This document shows, piece after piece, positions 18,332 through 24,095 of a DNA stretch of 35,663 bases. The notes below the pieces were generated by a model. It searched no databases. It was not told the origin of the DNA and was given only the letters and a program-made list of their open reading frames with translations. A program made the position numbers and the translations under genes. The DNA lies in the NCBI GenBank assembly GCA_041685075.1, contig JAWLGN010000015.1:1-35663 (forward strand), read 5' to 3'. The stretch comes from JAMCRM01 sp041685075 (GTDB lineage Bacteria; Acidobacteriota; Terriglobia; Bryobacterales; Bryobacteraceae). Numbering within the stretch: the first letter of the stretch is position 1; every line of letters starts with the position of its first letter.

Positions 18332-19503
18332 CGGAAATTCCAGGGAACGATGCGGCTCAGCCCCAGGTTCATGGCGATCTCATAGAGCGTGCCGTTGAGG
18401 TTCCGCAACAGGCGGCGCTTCAGCCCCTGGTACCGTTGGGTGCCGGCGAACAGGTCCTGCATGACGGCGGCGAAGCGCGGGCTGCGGGCGGTGAAGTGCA
18501 CCACGCGCGCGGGCACGGAGCCGAACAGGAAGCGGCCCAGAAAGAAGCGCCGGGCCAGCCGCGAAGCCAGCTCCAGGTCGGCCATGAAGTCGTGGCGCAG
18601 AATGCGGCGGTAATGCTGGAGGCGCTCGGAGATCGCACCGCTGCCGGTGGTCAGCAGGCCCGCGGCAAGATCGGCCGAGCGGATGGCATAGTAGAGGCCC
18701 TCGCCGGTGATGGGGTCCACCAGCCCCGCGGCATCCCCCACCGCCAGCCAGCCCTCGCCCGCCACGCGGTTGGTCCTCCACGACGCGGTGCCCAGCGCCG
18801 GTAACAGGTGGCTGTAAAACGCTGCGCCTTTCCATTCCAGGCCCTGGGAGGCCATGTACCGCTCCAGGCGGCGGCGCAGCGAAGAGGCCGGCTCCCCCTT
18901 GCCGCAGATCCCCACCGAAAGATGGCCGCACCGGGGGAAGACCCAGACGTAGCCCTCCAGTTGCGGGAGAAACTGGATATCGATGCACTGCTGGTCCCCG
19001 GGGATGTAGTAGCCCAAGGCGGACATGGTGTCGGCGGAGGTCAACTGGGTGCCCACGCCGCGCAGGGCGTTGCGCGCGCCGGTGGCCACGATACAGAAGT
19101 CCGCCTCCAGCCGTCCCCCGCTGGTGCGCAGCAGCCAGCGGCCGTTGCGCTCCATCTCCAGGACGCGGGCCTGCTCGATGCGCGCTCCGGCGCGTTCGGC
19201 GCGCTCCAGCAGCATGCGGTTCAAATCCAGCCGCGAGTAGATCACCAGCGGCTCGCGCAGGCGCAGCCGCACGGAGCTGCCGCCCGGCTCGCTGAGCACG
19301 GTTTCATCGATCAGCCGCTTGGGAGTGGAATTGTCGATGAGGAAGGGGTAGCGGCTGTAGGCCTTGTAAGTAAGGCCGCCGCCGCAGGGCTTTTCCCAGG
19401 CCAGTTTCTCGTCGAACAGGACGGTCTCGATGCCCGCCGCCGCCAGCCTCTCGGCGGCAAAGGCACCCGCAGGCCCCCCTCCCAGAATCGCGACCCGCTT
19501 CAT
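18328..19503 (-). CDS. Geranylgeranyl reductase family flavoprotein
   Basis: A 391-residue FAD-dependent oxidoreductase. The N-terminal dinucleotide motif is VAILGGGPAGAFAA; KPCGGGLTYKA near 38-48 is the family's Cys-containing loop, CIVATGARNALR lies mid-protein and GDAAGLVDPITGEGLYYAIRS is the second FAD motif. Family members (ChlP/BchP, archaeal GGR, menaquinone and lipid reductases) saturate prenyl chains. Pairing with hemL could hint at tetrapyrrole chemistry, but with no bacteriochlorophyll gene here I favour an isoprenoid quinone or lipid substrate. Both ends overlap neighbours by 4 bp. Confidence 0.88.
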   Translation of the reverse strand: MKRVAILGGGPAGAFAAERLAAAGIETVLFDEKLAWEKPCGGGLTYKAYSRYPFLIDNSTPKRLIDETVLSEPGGSSVRLRLREPLVIYSRLDLNRMLLERAERAGARIEQARVLEMERNGRWLLRTSGGRLEADFCIVATGARNALRGVGTQLTSADTMSALGYYIPGDQQCIDIQFLPQLEGYVWVFPRCGHLSVGICGKGEPASSLRRRLERYMASQGLEWKGAAFYSHLLPALGTASWRTNRVAGEGWLAVGDAAGLVDPITGEGLYYAIRSADLAAGLLTTGSGAISERLQHYRRILRHDFMADLELASRLARRFFLGRFLFGSVPARVVHFTARSPRFAAVMQDLFAGTQRYQGLKRRLLRNLNGTLYEIAMNLGLSRIVPWNFR

Positions 19504-19889
19504 TTCTGGCCGGAACCAGGCACGGGCGGATGGCCGGGCGGCATTTCGCCCGCGGGCGCGGAGGGTGGCGGCATCGTGCCGTGCGGATCCGCGCCGGAAT
19601 CGCTCCTGCTCTTGACCACCCAGCGGTTGCCCTGCCGTTCGAGCAGGTAGCGCATCGACATGCCCTGGCCCCCTCCGGCGGCACCGCGCGGCGTGAAGGA
19701 AACCGCCGCGTCGGCCTCGTCGCCCTTGAAGGTCACGGATGTCACCTCGATGTTCATGGAGGCTACATTCAGGTCGCGGCCCGCCAGGTAGTCGATGACG
19801 CCCTGCCGCACCGCTTCCTTGTTTTCAATGCCTCCGCGCTGGCAGCCCGCCAGCAGGATCCCCGTTAACAATACGGCCGCAAACTTCAC
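19500..19889 (-). CDS. Small predicted lipoprotein
   Basis: A 129-residue protein with a lipoprotein signal (GTG-initiated, then KFAAVLLTGILLAGC, lipobox LAGC with C16). The mature part has a short helix (EAVRQGVIDYLAGR), a beta-rich stretch resembling an NTF2-like or DUF4878-type fold (MNIEVTSVTFKGDEADAAVSF; YLLERQGNRWVVKSR) and a Pro/Gly-rich tail. Function unknown. It is first in an operon with the flavoprotein and hemL (4-bp overlap). The GTG start is 6 nt after a perfect TATAAT, so the transcript is probably leaderless; no Shine-Dalgarno sequence is present. Confidence 0.72.
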   Translation of the reverse strand: MKFAAVLLTGILLAGCQRGGIENKEAVRQGVIDYLAGRDLNVASMNIEVTSVTFKGDEADAAVSFTPRGAAGGGQGMSMRYLLERQGNRWVVKSRSDSGADPHGTMPPPSAPAGEMPPGHPPVPGSGQK

Positions 19890-19895
19890 ATCCCG

Positions 19896-19901
19896 ATTAT
19901 A
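19896..19901 (-). promoter_or_regulatory. Perfect -10 TATAAT 6 nt before the GTG of the lipoprotein operon
   Basis: TATAAT on the minus strand ends 6 nt before the GTG at 19889, so transcription would begin at or beside the G of the start codon. A TTGACG occurs only 7 bp upstream, too close to serve as its -35 box. Confidence 0.5.
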
Positions 19902-19974
19902 GCCGGGCCGTCAACAGAGCGGCCGGGCGTCCGCACGCGGACCTGTGGCCGAAGTCGGCTCCAGAGCGGTGTGA

Positions 19975-19980
19975 TACATT
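19975..19980 (+). promoter_or_regulatory. -10-like TACATT 9 nt before the SprT-like gene
   Basis: TACATT ends 9 nt before the ATG at 19990, giving a leader of about 2-3 nt. No Shine-Dalgarno sequence and no clear -35 box. Confidence 0.3.
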
Positions 19981-19989
19981 CGTGGATAC

Positions 19990-20727
19990 ATGCAAGACGG
20001 GATCGGGGCGCCGCCCGCCCCGAGTGTGCAGAGTTCCTTATTCTTCGAAACCCCGGAAGAGATGTACCGGCGAGTTTTCCGCGAACTGAAGCCCCGCGCG
20101 CGCATGCCGGAGTTCCGGGTGGAGTTCCGCCGCTTCGTCAACGCCGACAGCTTCATCCGGATGGAGGACGGGCACGTTCACGTGCGCATCTCCGACATGC
20201 TGGAGGGCGCACCGGCCCCCGTCATGGAGGCCTTGGCGCAGATCCTGCTGCACAAGCTCTACCGGCGCCCCGTGCCGCGCGTCTACAATCACCGCTACCG
20301 GCTCTACCTGAACCGCAAGGACATGCGACGGCGCATGCACCTGGTTCGCCAGATCCGCGGGCGCAAGTTCCTCTCCGGACCGCAGGGCGAGCATTACAAC
20401 CTGGAGGAGATCTTCGAAGAGATCAACGCCGCGCACTTCGACGGCCTGCTGGGGCGCCCGCAACTGGGCTGGAGCCGCCGCCTGTCACGCACCATGCTGG
20501 GACACTTCGACCCGTCCCACAACGCCATCGTCATCAGCAGGATCTTCGACCATGCCAAAGTGCCGCGGCTGGCGCTGGAGTACGTGATGTTCCACGAGAT
20601 GCTCCACCTGCGCTATCCGGTGATCCACAACGGCGTGCGGCGCCGTGTGCACACGCGCGAGTTCCGCGAGGCGGAAAAGCGGTTCCCGCGCCTCGCGGAA
20701 GCGAAAGAGCTGATCAAGCGGCTGTAG
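19990..20727 (+). CDS. SprT-like zinc metalloprotease with a duplicated, degenerate first half
   Basis: A 245-residue protein. The C-terminal half carries the SprT-like site: VMFHEMLHLRYP gives H202, E203 and H206, and HTREFREAEKRF supplies H221 as the third ligand. The N-terminal half looks like a diverged copy of the same fold: HVHVRISDML then ALAQILLHKLYRRP lines up with AIVISRIFDHAK then ALEYVMFHEMLHLRYP, but the HExxH is replaced by HKLYR at 88-92. SprT/Spartan-type proteins can act on DNA-protein crosslinks, but the substrate here is unknown. There is no transmembrane segment or signal. Its stop lies 1 bp from the convergent NYN-nuclease stop. Confidence 0.78.
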   Translation: MQDGIGAPPAPSVQSSLFFETPEEMYRRVFRELKPRARMPEFRVEFRRFVNADSFIRMEDGHVHVRISDMLEGAPAPVMEALAQILLHKLYRRPVPRVYNHRYRLYLNRKDMRRRMHLVRQIRGRKFLSGPQGEHYNLEEIFEEINAAHFDGLLGRPQLGWSRRLSRTMLGHFDPSHNAIVISRIFDHAKVPRLALEYVMFHEMLHLRYPVIHNGVRRRVHTREFREAEKRFPRLAEAKELIKRL

Positions 20728-20728
20728 G

Positions 20729-22024
20729 TTAGTCGCCGGTGGTCTTCTTGCGAGCCCGGGTGGTGCGCTTCTTGGGCGCCGCGGTGCTCCCGTCCGCCGC
20801 GGTCTTGCGGGTGGTGCGGCGCGGGCGCTTCACCTTGGGCGGCTCCTCCACCAGAGGTTGCTCGATAATGCCGAGGGCGTTGGGCTGGCCGGCCACCAGC
20901 GGCTGCTTCTCCTCTTCCTCCTCCGGCTCGGGCGGCGGCTCGACCGGCGGTGGAGCCGGCGGGTGGAACTCCGCACCCAGGTAGACCATCAGGCCCTGCT
21001 CCTCATCCGGCTGGATGCGCACCACGCCCTTATCCTGGGCGTAGTTGAGCAGTTCGCTGAACTCCTGGAAGCCGAATTCCTTCCAGTCGAAGTTGGGGGC
21101 TTCCTGGGAGACCCATTCCGCCAACGTATCGGCCAGGACGCCATCCTCCATCTCCAGGCGGTGCGTCTCCAGCACGTCGCGCAGCACCGGCAGCGACTCT
21201 TCCGGCTTGGCCGCGGCCTTCTCCGGCACTGCCGCGCCCTTGCGGCGGATCATGTAGCGGCCTTCGCCGCCGGTCACCTGCACGAAGTTCGACTTCTGGA
21301 GTTTTTCGATGAAGTCGGTGAAGGAGCCGGAACCGTAGGCCTTCTCGTTGAAGGTCGGGTCCAGTTGCAGCATGGTGGACTTCAGCAGACCGAGCTGAGG
21401 GCGCACTTCGCGGCGCTCGAGCACCGCCAGGGCGCGCTCCACCAGCGGCATGGCCTGCGCCAGGTCCAGCGCCGGCGACGAGCGCCGCTGCTGGTTCTTC
21501 TGCTGGTGCTGCTGCTGCTGCTGGTGATGCTGCCCGCCGCCGCGCGAGGGCCGGCCCTCGTCCAGCAGCGATTCGTAGCTGATGAACTCGTGGCAGTTCT
21601 TCTGCAGGATGGTGCTGGTGAAGGCGCGCCCGCCCACGACAAACACGCGCTTGTCGTACTGCTTGAGCTTGTTCACCAGGGCGATGAAATCACTGTCTCC
21701 GCTGACGATGGCGAACGAATTGATGTGATCGTGCGTGAAGGCCATCTCCAGCGCATCGAGCGCCAGGTTGATATCGGCGCCGTTTTTGTCCCCGCGGGGC
21801 GAGGGGTCCCGCTGGACCATTTGCACGGCGTGCTCGGCGAGCGCGCGCGTGGCGGTTTCCTGCCGTCCCCAGTTCGCATAGGCGACCTTGGTGGCAACCT
21901 CGCCGCGTTCCTTCAGCGCGTCCAGAACCGCGGCAACGTCGAATTCGCGTTGCAGCGTGGACTTCACGCCGATTTCGATATTATCGAAATCGATGAACAC
22001 GGCTATTTTCAACTTCTCTTCCAT
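20729..22024 (-). CDS. NYN (LabA-like) nuclease-fold protein with two OST-HTH/LOTUS domains
   Basis: A 431-residue protein. Residues 5-150 form a NYN/LabA-like PIN-fold domain with acidic residues in the usual places: FIDFDN (D12, D14), GADINLALD (D84) and VSGDSDF (D110, D112). A Gln/His-rich linker (about 165-180) leads to two OST-HTH/LOTUS domains at about 192-262 (SFTDFIEKL) and 278-350 (FSELLNYAQDKGVV). An acidic Pro/Glu stretch (355-375) and a Lys/Arg/Thr-rich tail (398-431) follow. LOTUS domains bind RNA, notably G-rich RNA and G-quadruplexes, so an RNA-processing role is likely. The ATG at 22024 has AAAGGAAAG upstream; longer in-frame starts fall in the repeat region and are rejected. 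Confidence 0.88.
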   Translation of the reverse strand: MEEKLKIAVFIDFDNIEIGVKSTLQREFDVAAVLDALKERGEVATKVAYANWGRQETATRALAEHAVQMVQRDPSPRGDKNGADINLALDALEMAFTHDHINSFAIVSGDSDFIALVNKLKQYDKRVFVVGGRAFTSTILQKNCHEFISYESLLDEGRPSRGGGQHHQQQQQHQQKNQQRRSSPALDLAQAMPLVERALAVLERREVRPQLGLLKSTMLQLDPTFNEKAYGSGSFTDFIEKLQKSNFVQVTGGEGRYMIRRKGAAVPEKAAAKPEESLPVLRDVLETHRLEMEDGVLADTLAEWVSQEAPNFDWKEFGFQEFSELLNYAQDKGVVRIQPDEEQGLMVYLGAEFHPPAPPPVEPPPEPEEEEEKQPLVAGQPNALGIIEQPLVEEPPKVKRPRRTTRKTAADGSTAAPKKRTTRARKKTTGD

Positions 22025-22047
22025 GTGAGCTTTCCTTTGTGAGGCAC

Positions 22048-22067
22048 TCGGCATCGAGGAATGCCGA
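22048..22067 (-). promoter_or_regulatory. Hairpin in the leader of the NYN-LOTUS gene
   Basis: TCGGCAT and ATGCCGA form a perfect 7-bp stem around a 6-nt loop, ending 24 nt before the start codon and next to the ribosome site. It could be a folding or autoregulatory element of an RNA-binding protein's own mRNA; this is inference. Confidence 0.35.
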
Positions 22068-22137
22068 TCGCGGATGGCGCGACCTCGAGGCGGGACGCCG
22101 GATGGCGATCTCGGCTCGCTGGTGATCCCCAACGTAA

Positions 22138-22150
22138 GTTTATCGTAAAC
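22138..22150. promoter_or_regulatory. Palindrome GTTTATCGTAAAC, possible operator
   Basis: A perfect inverted repeat with 5-bp arms around TCG, standing out as AT-rich in this GC-rich gap. On the minus strand it contains TACGAT, a possible -10 for the NYN-LOTUS gene with a leader of about 110 nt. Operator function is a guess. Confidence 0.25.
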
Positions 22151-22274
22151 CACACCCGCTGTGGTAGACATGAATGTGCAGGGCGGCCGACGGATAAGGG
22201 ACGGGCGGCACGGCGCGAGCCATGCGTCCTTCCCATACTTCATCCTACCACGCCGGGGTGGATGCGCCGATAAG

Positions 22275-22580
22275 AATTCGCGGGCTGCGACCGCAAATTT
22301 CCGCGCGGTGCAGCCGCCCATCCGCCCTGGCTGAGGTACCCATTCGCGCGGGCGCGACCATCCACTAGCGCGGGCCTCGACCGCCCACTCCGGCCGGGCG
22401 CGACCGCCCACTCGCGCGGGCCGCGGTGTCCCACTCCGGCGGGCTGCGACCGACCACTCGCGCGTGCCTCGACCGCCCACTCCGGCCGGCGCGACCGCCC
22501 ACGCGCTCGGCCTCGACCTCCCACTCCGGCGGGCTGCGGCCGCCTATCTACGCGGGCTGCGGCGTCCCACTCCGGCGGGC
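22275..22580. repeat. Degenerate 22-23 bp tandem repeat array, about 13.5 units
   Basis: The stretch resolves into consecutive units close to ACTCCGGCGGGCTGCGACCG + CCC. Unit starts are near 22275, 22297, 22320, 22342, 22364, 22387, 22410, 22433, 22456, 22479, 22501, 22523 and 22546, with a partial unit at 22569-22580. Central units are most alike; the first three are most decayed. Units beginning ACTCCGG and ACTCGCG tend to alternate from 22364 to 22500, hinting at a 46-bp higher-order unit. Unit length is not a multiple of three and there are no distinct spacers, so it is neither a coding repeat nor a CRISPR array. It ends 1 bp before the -10-like TACAAT of the next gene. The remaining gap 22025-22274 holds the leader of the NYN gene and no gene of its own. 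Confidence 0.85.
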
Positions 22581-22581
22581 T

Positions 22582-22587
22582 TACAAT
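22582..22587 (+). promoter_or_regulatory. -10-like TACAAT 7 nt before the small Cys-rich gene
   Basis: TACAAT ends 7 nt before the ATG at 22595 and begins 1 bp after the tandem repeat array, so any -35 contacts would be in repeat DNA. No Shine-Dalgarno sequence, so a leaderless transcript is likely. Confidence 0.42.
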
Positions 22588-22594
22588 AAATCCT

Positions 22595-22993
22595 ATGATC
22601 CGCTGGCTCCTGCTGCTGGCGCTGGGGATGGGATGCTACGGGGCGGAAGCGACGCCCGACTCCCTGCGGGGCAAACTCGCCGAGCACATGGGGCAACCCG
22701 CGCTGGAAACCGCACCCGGCAAGTTCATCTACCTGGAAGGCGATCCGGATACCACCGCGGTGCTCCGCGACCGGCGCCTGCGAGGCTCCGATTTCGAGGC
22801 CCGCGGCCGCTTCCTCGCGCCGGACCGCTTCCGCATCGCCCCCATCCACACCGGCGCCATGCGGGTCTACAAAGACGGCCGGCCCAGGCGCATCACCTAC
22901 TGGTGCGCCACCTGCTCCATCCGCACCTACAAACCCGGCACCTGCTGGTGCTGCCAGGAAGAAACCGCGCTGGATCTGCGTGATCCCGAGTAG
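22595..22993 (+). CDS. Small exported Cys-rich protein of unknown function
   Basis: A 132-residue protein I do not recognise. It has a signal peptide (IRWLLLLALGMG), with either cleavage near AEA at 17-19 or lipidation at C14 (LGMGC is a weak lipobox). The body is beta-rich (KFIYLEGDPDTTAVLRDRRL; DRFRIAPIHTGAMRVYKDG). The C-terminus has WCATC (C104, C107) and TCWCC (C117, C119, C120), which could bind a metal or form disulphides. A possible role as an envelope metal-binding or redox protein is inference. It is followed 26 bp later by the aldose epimerase gene, which has its own -10-like element. Confidence 0.72.
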   Translation: MIRWLLLLALGMGCYGAEATPDSLRGKLAEHMGQPALETAPGKFIYLEGDPDTTAVLRDRRLRGSDFEARGRFLAPDRFRIAPIHTGAMRVYKDGRPRRITYWCATCSIRTYKPGTCWCCQEETALDLRDPE

Positions 22994-23006
22994 CCCCTAT
23001 ACAGGA

Positions 23007-23012
23007 TAGAAT
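23007..23012 (+). promoter_or_regulatory. -10-like TAGAAT 7 nt before the aldose 1-epimerase gene
   Basis: TAGAAT ends 7 nt before the ATG at 23020, in the 26-bp gap after the Cys-rich gene. No Shine-Dalgarno sequence, so transcription would give a leaderless mRNA. No -35 match. Confidence 0.38.
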
Positions 23013-23019
23013 CGGTAAG

Positions 23020-24075
23020 ATGATGCGCGCCTCTTGGGGCGTCCGTGTGGCGCCGTTCGTGTTCGCATCCCTGGTACAGGTTATGCAAGCTGCCAACTAC
23101 TCGGCTGTGATTGCCGTCGCCGATGGGATTGAAGTGGTGCGTCTCGCCGATGCCGCGCGCCGCGTCGAAGTCTCGATCGTTCCTTCCGTGGGAAACCTGG
23201 CTTATGAGATGAAGGTGGGGGGCAAGAACATTCTGTGGTTCCCCTACTCCTCGCCGGCGGAGTTGAAGGCCAAGCCGGCGCTCTGCGGCATTCCCTTCCT
23301 GGCTCCTTGGGCCAACCGCGTGGACCAGGACGCCTTCTGGGCCAACGGCAAGAAGTACCTGCTGAACCCGGAACTCGGCAACCTGCGGCGGGACCCCAAC
23401 GGCAAGCCCATTCACGGGCTGCTGGCCTTCTCCCCGGAGTGGAAGATCCTGGCGGTGGAAGCCGATGCGCGCCAGGCCCGGCTGACCAGCCGGCTGGAGT
23501 TCTGGCGGTATCCGGACATGATGGCGCAGTTCCCCTTCGCCCACGCCATCGAGATGACCTACCGTCTGCACGACGGCGTGCTGGAGGTGGAGACCGCGAT
23601 AGAGAATCTCTCGATCGCCCCCATGCCGGTAGCGGTGGGCTACCATCCTTACTTCCAGGTGCCGGGCGTGCCGCGCGATTCCTGGAAGGCGCACGTGGCC
23701 GCCCGCGAGCACGTCACGCTCTCGAGTGACCTGATCCCCACCGGCGAGCGCAGCCCCGTGACCCTGGCCGACCCGCACCCGCTGGCCGGGTCGCAACTGG
23801 ACGATGTCTTCACCGGGCTGGTGCGAGGCGCCGACGGCCGGGCCGAGTTCTGGGTGGAAGGCGGCGATGCGCGCGTCACCGTGAGCTACGGGCCGCTCTA
23901 TAAAGTGGCCGTCGTGTACGCCCCGCCGGGACGCGACTTCATCTGCTTCGAACCCATGGCCGGCCTCACCAACGCCTTCAACCTGGCGCAGGCGGGCAAG
24001 TACGACGAACTGCAGAGCGTGCCGCCGGGCGGGCGCTGGCGCGAGAGCTTCTGGATCTCGACCAGCGGCCTGTAA
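23020..24075 (+). CDS. Exported aldose 1-epimerase (galactose mutarotase family)
   Basis: A 351-residue protein with a probable signal peptide (APFVFASLVQVMQAA, about 11-25). The mutarotase fold is recognisable: FLAPWANRV at 94-101, GKPIHGLL with H132, AVGYHPYF with catalytic-base-type H209, and FICFEPM with E311. These correspond to the two histidines and the glutamate of GalM. It interconverts alpha and beta anomers of hexoses or acts on a related sugar; export suggests use on extracytoplasmic sugars. The M14 peptidase gene follows 20 bp downstream. Confidence 0.88.
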   Translation: MMRASWGVRVAPFVFASLVQVMQAANYSAVIAVADGIEVVRLADAARRVEVSIVPSVGNLAYEMKVGGKNILWFPYSSPAELKAKPALCGIPFLAPWANRVDQDAFWANGKKYLLNPELGNLRRDPNGKPIHGLLAFSPEWKILAVEADARQARLTSRLEFWRYPDMMAQFPFAHAIEMTYRLHDGVLEVETAIENLSIAPMPVAVGYHPYFQVPGVPRDSWKAHVAAREHVTLSSDLIPTGERSPVTLADPHPLAGSQLDDVFTGLVRGADGRAEFWVEGGDARVTVSYGPLYKVAVVYAPPGRDFICFEPMAGLTNAFNLAQAGKYDELQSVPPGGRWRESFWISTSGL

Positions 24076-24085
24076 GCGCTACACT
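24058..24085 (+). promoter_or_regulatory. -10-like TACACT (with weak -35) before the M14 peptidase gene
   Basis: TCGACC (24058-24063), a 16-bp spacer and TACACT (24080-24085) precede the ATG at 24096 by 10 nt. The -35 box lies in the end of the epimerase gene. No Shine-Dalgarno sequence. Leader of about 3-4 nt. Confidence 0.35.
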
Positions 24086-24095
24086 GTACGTTTCT

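Noticed and set aside
19909..19914. TTGACG as the -35 box of the lipoprotein promoter
   Set aside because: It is only 7 bp from the TATAAT, far short of the 16-18 bp needed.
22024..22480. Long open frame extending the NYN gene upstream through the tandem repeats
   Set aside because: The repeat unit is not a multiple of three and the translation is an Arg/Gly/Trp-rich shadow. The ATG at 22024 has a ribosome site and starts the NYN fold exactly.
22275..22580. Possible CRISPR array
   Set aside because: Units are directly adjacent, with no unique spacers between repeats and no cas genes nearby.
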